This document shows positions 12,365 to 23,081 of a stretch of 64,000 nt of DNA, piece by piece. The stretch's first letter is position 1; each line of letters begins with the position of its first letter. Made by a program: the position numbers and the translations under genes. Origin of the DNA: Pseudeuparius sepicola (Eukaryota > Arthropoda > Insecta > Coleoptera > Anthribidae); the NCBI GenBank assembly GCA_963920635.1, contig OY987299.1, forward strand, positions 70,414,692-70,478,691. The letters run 5' to 3'. A model generated the notes under the pieces. The model was not told the DNA's origin, ran no database searches, and saw only the letters and a program-made list of their open reading frames with translations.

Positions 12365-12740
12365 ATTAATAAATAAATAGGCACAATAAATCAATGGTAC
12401 CTAAAAATCAATTAATCAAATGCTCGAAATGTTCTCCATTCACAGCGAGACAATGGCCCAGTCTGTCCTAAAAACTACTAACTATAACATTCCTAATGCA
12501 TTCTGGAGGAATCAACGCTATTTCTTTCTTATGCGCTGTTCTATTCTTCTGCCAATCCAAGATTGTGGAAAGACTTAGTTTAAATAGCTGCGCACATCAC
12601 GGTGCTAATGGGGAGGTGCTTCATCTTACTAGAACCAGATATCCTGGATTGGCATAACAAGGGCAGGAATCACCTCATTTTGCAAAAGATATAAATACAT
12701 TTCGCCAGTCAAATTACCATTGATAATAAATGGACCAATA
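12365..12740 (-). pseudogene. Mariner-like transposase fragment, right-arm copy plus C-terminus
   Basis: The minus strand repeats the core segment of the left arm. After the loop junction it reads a C-terminal-like stretch (IPPECIRNVI, then a broken GEHFEH). Many mariner-type transposases end in a Cys-containing helix followed by GGHFEHLL. Several stops interrupt it, and the segment after the second catalytic Asp is missing. Confidence 0.55.
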
Positions 12741-13199
12741 ACGCGGTTGTCATAATGACATACGTAAGTGCCAAAATTTTCAATAGGCATGGCCTACTTT
12801 TTAGGCAACGCTCTCGAATTTAAATTTTGCATACTTGCAGAAATTCTACTTTTTCTCAAAAATTTTCTTATGCAACCCCAATGAAATTTTACATGTTCGT
12901 ATGCACAAAAAGGAGCTGATTGCAAATTTGAACAGAGAAGTGTATGGTGCCATTTAAAAAAACAAAGTTGGTTTCCATAGCAACGAAATGACTGGCTCCA
13001 AAAAAATTCAAGGTCACCAAAATATGCAGATAGATCAACTGAAAAACTCTTGTCTGAAACATTCTTTATACAAGGTGTCTTTAAGAAGTTATATTCATTA
13101 TTCCATCTAAATAGGGCACCCTGTACATAGATAAAAATACATAGATACAAATACAGTGTGGCCTCTTTGGAATTGAGACACCTCTGTAATTTTCCGATT

Positions 13200-14185
13200 T
13201 TAGCCGTTTTTTTTTCTGAAGATAGGTCGCAAAAAACTCTACTTTCGTGCAAAATTTCAGATCTTAATCTCAATTTTCAAAGCCTACTACGATTTTTTTT
13301 TTAGTAAAAAATGACGAAAACTATTTAGCGAATTTTTTATTTAAAATCGGACACCACAGCAATAATCGGGATACCCTAAAACCTCCACATACCAAATTTC
13401 AACAAAAAATATACAAGGAGTTCCATTCTGCGGGTTGTTAAAGTTGAGCAAAATAGGATTTTTAAAGGCATGTGGCAAGTCAAGTGTGCTATGGAATCTT
13501 TTCAAAACAGTTGAATAGTCAACAGGACCACTCAAATTGTTGATGTGCAAAGATCCAATACAAAAATATACAGAGTGTCTTTCTCTGTACCATCTCAAAA
13601 TACTGAATTTTTTGGAACTTCAAATCGAGTATATCAAAAGTGCCCCAGCCACTATAAACGAAGTAAGTCTATCAAAATACAGAAGCCTGCCAGTCAGTAA
13701 ATCCATATGAGTTAAGGTGGCTGGAAGGAAACGCACAGAAAATGTTGACCAGTATAAAGTTTCATAAAATGTCAGCATTTTGAGATGGCCCATAGAAAAA
13801 TACCCTGTATATTTTTTGTATTCAATCTTTGCACACCAATACTTTGAGTAGTCCTGTTGATCATTCAACTGTTTTGAGGAGATTCCACAACATACTTGAC
13901 TCGCCAAATGCCTTTAAAATTTCTATTTAGCTCATCTTTAGAACCTTGTAGCATGGAACTTCCTGTATATTTTTTGTTCAAATTTGGTATGTGGGGATTT
14001 TGGGGTATCCTGATTAACGCTGTGTTGTTAGATTTTAAATAAAAAATCGTTAAATGATTTTCGTCATTTTTTTACTAGGAAAAAAATTCGCAGTAGGCCT
14101 TGAAAATTGAGATTAGGACCTGAATTTCGCGCCAAAGTAGAGTTTTTTGTGACCTATCTTTAGGAAAAATTAGCTGAAGATAATA
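13200..14185. repeat. Palindromic foldback, family shared with 32160-33140
   Basis: The arms (13200-13620 and about 13760-14185) are inverted. The block CATTTAGCGATTTTTTATTT-like and the phrase AACAAAAAATATACA recur in the inverted repeat at 32160-33140, so both loci are members of one foldback family. Imperfect short open frames run through the arms on either strand, without any recognised domain. Confidence 0.7.
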
Positions 14186-14257
14186 CAATTATTGAATAAA
14201 CAGTACTTAGTTTTTAGTAGATGAGGCCTCAAGGGGAAACCGCATAAAAATCGCGCC

Positions 14258-14755
14258 GGGAGCTCTACTATTCAGCGGTGGTGTGGAAACGGGCTCGAGA
14301 ACATATGAAAGACATAGTAGTAATAATAAAATTTTCTGTAGTCATATTTCTTGTCCTTATAGCCAGGTTTGTGTAAGAAAAATCTGCTTTGCATGTAATA
14401 TTTTTCTATGGCTGTTGTATTTCAAGATATTTGTCACTTTACTCGTTTTTGCCAAACTTTAGCAACGTATCCTAATTTTTCATACCATATTTGTGAGATA
14501 AGGGCTGGGAGCTCTACTATTCAGCGGTGGTGTGGAAACGGGCTCGAGAACATATGAAAGACATAGTAGTAATAATAAAATTTTCTGTAGTCATATTTCT
14601 TGTCCTTATAGCCAGGTTTGTGTAAGAAAAATCTGCTTTGCATGTAATATTTTTCTATGGCCGATGTATTTCAAGATATTTGTCACTTTACTCGTTTTTG
14701 CCAAACTTTAGCAACGCATCCTAATTTTTCACACCATATTTGTGAGATAAGGGCT
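14258..14755 (+). repeat. Tandem duplication, two 249-bp units
   Basis: 14258-14506 and 14507-14755 are head-to-tail copies differing at only a few positions by eye (for example GCTGTTG against GCCGATG). Each starts GGGAGCTCTACTATTCAGCG. The high similarity implies a recent event inside an older inverted-repeat arm. Confidence 0.9.
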
Positions 14756-14974
14756 GGATATACAAAAAAAATGTAGAGGACCTAAATGATGTATAATTTC
14801 ATAAAATATTTTAGGTTTTATTCGTTTTCCTCGTCAGAGCAACTGTTTTTTGGGAAATATCAAAAACGGACATCAGGTCACATAAGAGGGTTGTTTCTGA
14901 AGCAAAAGGGAATTAAGCACACCCGTGAGAGGTGGGGACTCTTTTGATCTGTATTTGAATGTCTATTAGGACTC

Positions 14975-17600
14975 TGTACCCAAATTTTTAAAACTAAAAT
15001 TATTTCTCCTAAAAAACTAATTTACTTGAACTATTTTCGTAGTAACAATTAGCTAACAAATAAGGATTTATTTCCATTTAAGGAAAAACTTAACATTTTT
15101 TATAAAGCAAACATAATTTTGTTAAGGGACAGTTTTTATCTAAAGTGGTTAAAAAACATCCAATTTTAATTATTACATTCGGCAATGAAAATCCAAAACA
15201 AAAAAGGTAAATGGACAATTATTTTCTTATTTTTATAGATTGCTATAATATTCTAACCATAACAAATGAAAATAAAAATATTTTTTAAAGGTATTTTGTT
15301 ATTTCCACTGAGGAGTTTTATTTCTAACTGAAATTATAAAGTGTAGATTGTTGCAATATGGTGCAATTGTCTAATTTTGAAGCTTGATCTAGTATGATGT
15401 TGTATTAAGAAATTGATATTGATGGCCCTGCTCTTTCGTTTTTGAAATGATATTTATTATGTATTGATTTTTTCCCCATCGATATTTATTTGAGCCATAA
15501 AACAATTTATAAATTTAAATCCATATAAATGTAAACCCAGTGAATGGATTCAACCGACCACATCAAGATTTCAAAAAGACATAAGTATGTTTTTTTTGTA
15601 AAACATTATTCTGTTTTAAGAATAAAAAAATATAAAATTAAAAATCAAATAAGGTTTAAATAATTGAATTTTTGAACTAAGTCACTTAATTCCATTTGTT
15701 CATGTCCCTTTTAAAGGTAGGTTCAGTTGGAGCTCTTTGTCCTTATTTTCTTTAGGACAACACAACAAATGTTAAAGTTCCTACGAAAATTATAATTTCA
15801 ATAAATTTCAAATATTTGTAACTAAAAACTAAACAAATTATTTATCTTGCTTACATTTTATAAATATAAACACATTCCCGGGTCTAATAACATTCAAAAA
15901 GGCTTGACATTGTAGGTAGAATAATGATGAGTTGGGCCTGTATAAGTGGTCAAACAAATAATCGTTTAAAGCCGAAGTGCCAAAACGCCCATATTTTCGT
16001 AACTGGTTATGAAAAATCATAAAATCAAAACAATCAAACTTGTATGGAATGCGTCGTCATTATGATAATCTAGTTCCAAATACGTAATCAGCGATTTCAA
16101 AAGCCTTATACCAGGTAGGGTTCCTTTATTAGGAGGAACCCTAATGCAGGTATCAGAAAACTTGGCTAAATTTTCAATTTGAGGTCCGTCAAATTGGATC
16201 CGCCATTTCGAATTTCGAAAATCCTTGTTCCAAGTAGTTAGATCAATAGGTTAGAATTCTTAGATCACAGAGTACTAGTACCTATTTCATAAAATTATTT
16301 TCGGAAAAAAAAAACGTGAATTTTGCTGTTCATAATTTTAGTATCACTTTTCTTAGCATCTAAATTCTCAAACTATTATTCTACACATAGTTTAATCTTG
16401 AAACCTAGGTGATTAAAAGTGTAGAATTTCAACAAAAATAAAACGTAAAATGATATTATGAATACAATTTGATGCCATTTTCAATATTCAAATCTTAGTA
16501 TAAAAGAATATCCTAACCCCGAGTATCCCCCACTAAAATCGTCACTAGAAAATCTCTAGCCCTAAAATCTGAAAATAGGTATATCCAAACCTCAGGTCAG
16601 AACTCGTTTGGTACCCGATCGATAATCCGAACGTTGATTTCTCAGTATTCCATTGCTTCCAGCTACAGTCACGAAAAATCCATACCTGTACATAAGTTAA
16701 AATTTCTCGCATAAACTGATCAAAGCATATTCGGAAAATTCCTTTATTTTCACCAATCAAATCTTAGTAACACTTGTGTATGTCTTGTCTCACATATTCC
16801 TAGTAGGTTACCGAGAATGAAAATCTGAAAAAAGTCGCCTGGAAATTTTTGCCACAAATGGTCCCCAGTATAATCGACTTCTACCTACGAGCAAGAACCT
16901 TGACTACCCGATTGCAATCAATAGCAATAGGTTACCGAGAATGAAAATCTGAAAAAAGTCCCCTGGAAATTTGGTTAGAAATGATCCCCCGACCCCCAGT
17001 ATAATGTCTATTCCTATCCTATTGAAAATATTTCTGGTGTTTTTTTCCAACTGTCCAATTCAAAACCGGGAACTTGTGGTCGAATGCTATCCCAGTTCTG
17101 TCGACCCTAGCCACATGTGCAATTGGCACCTCGGCACAATAATTCGAATTCTTAAGTTCTGAGGTCCTAAGAAAATTCCAAAATCACGTCAACCGCAATC
17201 AGTTCTGAATAGGTACCATTATTCCATTAGTTTTCGATCTTGAAACCCAGGTGATTAAAAGCGGAGCATGCGGTTTTTCCCGAAAATTAGAGAAATTTTG
17301 AAAATGCGCCCCGAGTGGAAAAAAGTGATTTGCCTGAAGTACGATAAAAACTGGAGAAATAGAAAATTCGAAACCCTGGTTGCGGAAAATTGTGGTCGAA
17401 TGCTATCCCAGTTCTGTCGACCCTAGCCACATATGTGTAATTGTCACCTCGGCACAATAATTCGGTTTTCTCAAGTTTGGGAAAATTACAGAAAATTCTT
17501 AGTATTTGCTGGGGAGTTTTCCTGGAAAATGACCTCTGAAAAAAACGACGACACTCAGATTATGTTATTCTAGGCGATACATTCGTTGAAAACACTGTTG
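14975..17600. other. Non-coding stretch with dispersed direct repeats
   Basis: No credible gene. Direct repeats occur at 16803-16850 and 16928-16980 (phrase GGTTACCGAGAATGAAAATC), at 17064-17150 and 17380-17470 (phrase GTGGTCGAATGCTATCCCAG), and at 16400 and 17236 (phrase GGTGATTAAAAG). A block at 15895-15960 containing GGCTTGACATTGTAGGTAGA is shared with 17846-17905. These look like remnants of a tandemly repeated or duplicated non-coding element. Confidence 0.55.
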
Positions 17601-17917
17601 CCAAATGTAGGGTCTGAGAGAACTGTAGAACGTATCCGGGTCTGACTTTGTTACACACATTTATACGGCATTCTCCGCTGCGCCCTCTGCAGAACGCAGC
17701 AATGAACTAAATCCGTATATAATGACATATACAACCGCCTTTACAGACCCGGCTGAAAATTCACCCCCTGCACCCCCACTACCCCCTTCACCTAAATATA
17801 GGTGAAAACGTTCTCAGACCCGCAGCCGGGTCTGAGAACGTCGAAAATGGCTTGACATTGTAGGTAGAGTATGGCCAAATGGGTCTGTATAAGCGGTCAA
17901 ACAAATCTATATATATA
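17600..17917 (+). repeat. GGGTCTGAGAACGT motif cluster with hairpin, beside a TA tract
   Basis: It contains GGGTCTGAGAGAACTGTAG, CCGGGTCTGAC, and the hairpin ACGTTCTCAGACCCG - cagc - CGGGTCTGAGAACGT at 17808-17841. GGCTTGACATTGTAGGTAGA then leads into a short TA tract. The reverse partner is at 11019-11065. A sister cluster with the motif changed to GGGTCTGGGATTGT lies at 61020-61400. Confidence 0.6.
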
Positions 17918-18834
17918 CAGTGCCCGCCAAAAAATCTGCACCATATGGGAAAAATTTTTAGTAAATAACTTACGGAAAATTTGTTTGCGGCATCAGGTTT
18001 TGCTTGCTCTAGAACCAAAATTGACATAATCAAATGTTGTGACGTAGTCTCTTTTATAGGTCAAATTTGACATTAATGAAAAAAATGTCTGAAAAATGGG
18101 CTTATTTCACGGAGTTTCGAAAAAAGTCATAAGGAAAATATGTTTCTTTTGCAATTTTATACACCTGTGCAAAATTTCAAGAGCCTACTACGATTTTCAT
18201 ATTTTGCCCTTTGTTGGATATTATTGGAGAAAATATTTTAAATTTTCTAGATATTTCTGATCAGATCAGCATGACAGAAATATTTGTGTGTTTTTACAAC
18301 CATTCACTATAGAAAGAAGTTTGTAAATCGAGTTTATGCGTTTATCTGTAAAAATGAGATCAGTTTTGCACCAAGCGTGCTTCTTCAACAAGCCCTCATT
18401 TTATTTTTTTTGCAAAAAAAAGGAAAAGACGGATATTTAGACCGTAAACTAAGTATTGTGCAGTATGTATTCAGTCAATGAGTGTTTTAAATTACATAGG
18501 ATCGACTTTTATGGATTAACAAATACGGAAAAGGCCAACAAAGGGCAAAATATGAAAATCGTAGTAGGCTCTTGAAATTTTGCACAAGGGTATAAAATTG
18601 CGAAAGAAACATATTTTTCTTATGACTTTTTTCGAAATTCGGTTAAATAAGCCCATTTTTCAGACAGTTTTTTCATTAATGTCAAATTTGACATATAAAA
18701 AGGACTACATCACAACATTTGATTATGTAAATTTTGGCTATAGAGCAAGCAAAACCTGATGCCGCAAACAAATTTTCTGTAAGTTATTTACTAAAAATTT
18801 TTCCCATATGGTGCAGACTTTTTGGCGGGCACTG
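17918..18834. mobile_element. Foldback MITE, CAGTGCCCGCC ends
   Basis: The inverted ends CAGTGCCCGCCAAAAAATCT and its near mirror are followed by arms of about 300 bp (17918-18240 and 18540-18834). The loop is about 300 bp. TA or TATA lies on each side. The ends belong to the same loose family as the 158-bp MITE at 6909. The loop has no recognised coding content. Confidence 0.85.
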
Positions 18835-18840
18835 TATATA

Positions 18841-20662
18841 CGGGTGTCTACTGACGGAGGGCCACTTGGAAATATCTCGACAAATATGCATTTTTCGGAG
18901 AACTTTATTTGAAAAAAAAAAACCTTTTTGATGGCCCAACTTTGTGTAAAAACAAATTCGAGATCCATGGCCTACTTTCCAAGAAATTTTTGAAAAACCC
19001 GAGAATTGCGGATACTTCTTTGGCATGTAACTTTTTTATTTCAAGAGCTATCGAAAAAGTTTCTGAATAGAATCTGCAGGCAAAATTGATTACTTTAAGC
19101 CTGCTTTATCATAATTTGGCAAAATGCCATGGTTTAGGGGGTGCTCTCTTAGCGCTTAAAAAAAGTTACTCAATTATAGCAGGCCATGGCGTCAAAAAAC
19201 TACCTATTTTATGCACTTTTGATCGATATATCACAAGCGCTACATATCCTTTGCGTTAGATTGATTTACAATTTTTTTTAGAAAAAAAAATAATTTATAT
19301 GTCTTGGAAAAATGCTTTCAAAGTTCGGTTAAATAAACTACAGCTATCGATTTAATTAATTTCACAACACATTACATTGCAAATCTTTTGTCGAAATGAA
19401 ATTTGTTGCAAGAAATCTGCATCTCCCACATTTTTGAAATTTTCTAGTATGCCTTGAAAAACAATAGCAACCAGCTTCTGTCAGTCAATCAATTATTGGA
19501 TCTTTCAAACATTATTGTTTGATAGAAGTTGAAAGAATTTATTCAAGAAATAGGTACTTGTATAAAATTAGCATGGCATTTTCAAACGAAGACAAATTCA
19601 ATTTATTTGTAATGTAGGAAAGCAACTTTAGTTCAACGCTAGCGTTAAGACAGTATCAACATAGATATCCAAACGCCCCTAGTCAAAACAGAACCATATT
19701 TAAAAAGTTATCAAGTAACTTAAAAATCATGGCGTGTTTTCACACACATCTCCGATTTGATGATTTTTTAAGTTACTTGATAACTTTTTAAATATGGTTC
19801 TATTTGGACTAGGGGCGTTTGGATATCTATGTTGATATTGTGTTAACGCTAGCGTTGAATTAAAGTTGCTTTCCACGTACATACATTACAAATAAATTGA
19901 ATTTGTCTTCGTTTGAAAATGCCATGCTAATTTTATACAAGTACCTATTTCTTGAATCAATTCTTTCAACTTCTATCAAACAATAATGTTTGAAAGATCC
20001 AATAATTGATTGACTGACAGAAGCTGGTTGCTATTGTTTTTCAAGGCATACTAGAAAATTTCAAAAATGTCGGAGATGCAGATTTCTCGCAACAAATTTC
20101 ATTTCGACAAAAGATTTGCAATGTAATGTGTTGTGAAATTAATTAAATCGATAGCTGTAGTTTATTTAACCGAACTTTGAAAGTATTTTTCCAAGACATA
20201 AATTTAAATTTTTTTTTTTCTAAAAAAATTGTAAATCAGGCTAACGCAAAGGATATGTAGCGCTTGTGATATATCGATCGAATGTGCATAAAATAGGTAG
20301 TTTTTTGACGTCATGGCCTGCTATAATTGAGTAACTTTTTTTAAGCGCTAAGAGAGCACCCCCTAAACTGCGGCATTTTGCCAAATTATGATAAAGCAGG
20401 CTTAAAGTAATCAATTTTGCCTACAGATTCTATTCAGAAACTTTTTCGATAGCTCTTGAAATAAAAAAGTTACATACCAAAGAAGTTTCGGCAATTTTCG
20501 GGTTTTTCAAAAATTTCTCGGAAAGTAGGCCATGGATCTTGAATTTGTTTTTACACAAAGTTGGGCCATCAAAAAGGTAATTTTTTTTTTCAAATAAAGT
20601 TCTCCGAAAAATGCATATTTGTCGAGATATTTCCAAGTGGCCCTCCGTCAGTAGACAACCTG
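18841..20662. mobile_element. Near-perfect 1.8-kb palindrome (foldback element), TATA duplication
   Basis: The left end GGGTGTCTACTGACGGAGGG and the right end read inward (GGTTGTCTACTGACGGAGGG) start two arms of about 890 bp that mirror each other closely. The centre lies near 19730-19765, with only some 30-50 bp unpaired. TATA occurs on both sides (18837-18840 and 20663-20666). The left end sits immediately after the previous element. Short open frames on both strands are mirror shadows. No protein is recognised. Confidence 0.9.
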
Positions 20663-20724
20663 TATATTGAGCTTAACAACTACGGGTCAAATCTCAATAG
20701 TTACTGAGATAACAGGGCGTTGAA

Positions 20725-21640
20725 GTTATCTTTTTGAAATTGAATTATGGCTACATCTCCCAAAATAATCAAGCTGCTGAACTGAAATTTGGCATTGTTA
20801 TGTTTTTGGGGATGAAGAATAATCTGAAGATATCAGTTTCTACAGAGGGCGCTACTTGCACTATTTTTGGATTGTGCTTTTACTCGTAACTTTTTTGAGG
20901 GTGTCTTTTTGGTTTTGCAGGACCATCATTTTAATGTGTCTTTTCGTTTTACAACAAAGAGGTACTCTTGTTTCATAGCGATAAAATCAACCGTTTGCAT
21001 TGAAATTGGCAAAATGTGCCCCAAAACACCTGTTAACTCCAATGTTCAAAACATAAAATTTTCTCCTACCGCTTTCAAGTGTTTCAGATCAACTGTACCA
21101 CTTAAAGTGAAAAAAATCCCTATGAACAATGTACCAAAAATTATTCACTTTCAAAATGGAAAGGATTGAATTTGACAAAATTTTGACACCCTATTCCAAG
21201 AAAACCAATGGTGTTTTGACCAATGCCCATTTGGCATTTTTTCTTCATTTTGAATGTATAGTTGATATAGTTGAAAGCGGTAGGTGAAAATTTTATGTTT
21301 CGAATATTGAAGTCAGCAGGTGTTTTGGCGCGTGTTCTGTCAATTTCAACACAAACGGTTGATTTTATCGTTATGAAACAAGAGTACCTCTTTGTTGCAG
21401 AATTAGAAGTTGCACTAAAATGGTGGACCTGCAGGACCAAAAAAATAACCTCAAAAAAGTTACGAGTAAAAGCACGATCCAAAAACAGCGCAAGTGGCGC
21501 CCTCTGTGAGATACAGCGAAATTGACATTTTCAGCTTATTCTCCATCCCCAAGAACATAGCAGTGAACAATTTCAGTTCAGCAACTTGATTATGTTGGGA
21601 GATGTAGATAAAATCAAATTTCAAAAAACAACATTTCTAT
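20725..21640. mobile_element. Inverted-repeat element
   Basis: Arm 20735-21080 mirrors 21260-21625, sharing phrases such as CTACATCTCCC / GGGAGATGTAG and CGTAACTTTTTTGAGG / CCTCAAAAAAGTTACG. A loop of about 180 bp separates them. Open frames of 80-113 codons in both arms are mirror images of each other, as expected for a duplicated arm. I see no domain in them. Confidence 0.75.
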
Positions 21641-22195
21641 AGGTAATACCATGATAAAAAAAACGCGCCACTTACTCTACCTCATGGTGGTGTGGGAATG
21701 AGTTTTTTGGCCAAAACTCATGTTGGAGTAGACTTTGCAGCGCTCGTACGCTAAAGATATTCATTTTACAAAAAAAAGGTTATTACATAAATTATAGAAA
21801 ATTTTCTCTAGTTTAATTTATTATATAACTGTTTTTATCGCAAAATTCGTGGGAAAGGAGATATTGCCACAAAACTGCGTTTAGGCGCCATTTTTCCAAA
21901 ATGGCGGCGCGAGCGGCAAAGATTTGAGGTGGCTAAGTAGAAATTCGCAAAGAGAACATCGAAATCTATGAAATCACCAATTTTTAAAACTCCCTGAAAA
22001 CTTTCCAGGTAAAACTACCAAATGATTGTACTATAAACGAAGAGGGATATTTTTGTGCCATAGAAGGTAAATTATCTGTGAAAAAATTGACTTCTGGCTG
22101 AATGCCCCACTTTCTCTGTGCTTTTATTGACAAAGTTTGTTTAATAACTGGTAGTAAAAACCAGTTTCACTAATTTTGGTTTATTTTTCTTTCAG
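21641..22195. other. Possible intron sequence upstream of the candidate host exon
   Basis: This stretch holds no mirrored element that I can see. It ends in a pyrimidine-rich tract and CAG at 22180-22195, a good 3' splice site for the exon that follows. No upstream exon was identified here. Confidence 0.35.
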
Positions 22196-22379
22196 CTATA
22201 TAAGTGCAGCATTCCTAGCCCTTTCTCTAGAAGATGGTACATGCAAACAATTTGTACCGAAGATACTAAAAGAACTATTGAAACAGTTAAATGCATTTTT
22301 GTCTTCTAATCCGCCAAAGAAGTATGCATCTGATGCCCGTCTATTGAAAATGGCCGTCGAAAATATGCTCAGCAAATGA
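22196..22379 (+). CDS. Candidate terminal exon of an unidentified host gene
   Basis: After a polypyrimidine tract and CAG, an open frame of 60 codons runs from YISAAFLALSLEDGTCKQFV to a stop at 22379, ending KMAVENMLSK. It enters in phase, with the first base completing a split codon. The peptide is predicted helical, with a Leu-rich, Lys-rich character like the C-terminal helices of HEAT-type or similar proteins, but I do not recognise the gene. Unlike its surroundings, it has ordinary mixed codon use and no mirror copy. No upstream exon or polyadenylation signal could be assigned. It could be a retained fragment of a dead gene. Confidence 0.4.
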
Positions 22380-23081
22380 TATTTATTAGTTAAGGTACAC
22401 ATACGAAATGAGTTAACGCATAATATTTAAGTGACTTAAAGTGTTAAAAACTATTAGGTATCATCGTAATTCATTTTGTTTATTTTCTTATGATTCTGGA
22501 ATCAAGCATTTTGTTTTATTCGTAATATATCCTTGTCTTCAGTCAGTGTTTACATTTATTATCATTTAGAATCAAATTAAACTTTTTAGCCTAATCATTT
22601 TTTGAAAGAAATTATAATATAATACAGTTTGTCCAGCTTAAGGTGAAACGCGCGGTCTGAAGCGTGCAGGGGGGTGTGGGTTGGGTTTTACTCCTACTTT
22701 GCGCCGCGCAGTTTGGAGGTGGCGCCATAGGCTAGCCACTGGGGGCTAGCCAAGCCGAGACAACAGACAGTGAGCCGGGCACTGTCGCCAAATGTTTGGA
22801 AATCGTCTTTGTTACTCTTTATAAACAGATGTACTAATTTAAATGCGATGTCGTATAACTGACAACCTTGTCGTCAATAGCGACCTTAGTAGGGATTCAA
22901 GGCAGCCAATGGTGCGCCGTATCCCCACTAGGCTGCATTCCAAGCATTCCTGCGGCGTGTCTAGTTAAATTGTATGAACTGTATCAAGATATGTGGAAAC
23001 TAATTACTCGAAAGATTTCCTTCCAATTATCTATTCTACACAACATATATACTTAGAAAAAAAATAGGACTAGTGTTACAA
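22380..23081. other. Non-coding stretch with a GC-rich patch
   Basis: 22630-22800 is unusually GC-rich and follows TACAGTTTGTCCAGCTTAAG, which looks like a MITE end with no visible partner. The rest is AT-rich. No gene is called. Confidence 0.4.

Larger units (their letters stand above)
11740..13123. mobile_element. Foldback TIR element carrying mariner-like transposase pieces
   Basis: The ends CAGGGTGCCCGATTTAGATG and the mirrored block ending GGGCACCCTG are inverted, with TA on each side. The arms reach about 12260 and 12575. Both arms contain the same fragment of a mariner-type transposase, so the inverted duplication took coding sequence with it. The loop (12360-12575) holds the transposase C-terminal part. 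Confidence 0.8.
11405..14970. repeat. Large composite inverted repeat interrupted by younger elements
   Basis: Outer arms 11405-11700 and about 14470-14970 are inverted copies; both contain GTCAGAG / CTCTGAC near TTCGTTTTCCTCG and a block beginning TTTGCTTC. Between them lie an element at 11740-13123, a palindrome at 13200-14185 and a tandem duplication at 14258-14755. The arms have open frames but no recognisable protein. Confidence 0.65.

Noticed and set aside
12794..13273. 159-codon open frame on the minus strand
   Set aside because: It spans the end of one inverted-repeat element and the start of another, mirrors the opposite arm and shows no domain.
17600..17917. Regular short repeats as a CRISPR-like array
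   Set aside because: Copies are irregularly spaced and occur in both orientations within what looks like insect nuclear DNA; they are transposon-end motifs.
18738..20636. Several 65-80 codon frames at both ends of the palindrome
   Set aside because: They are mirror images of each other from the two arms and carry no family pattern.
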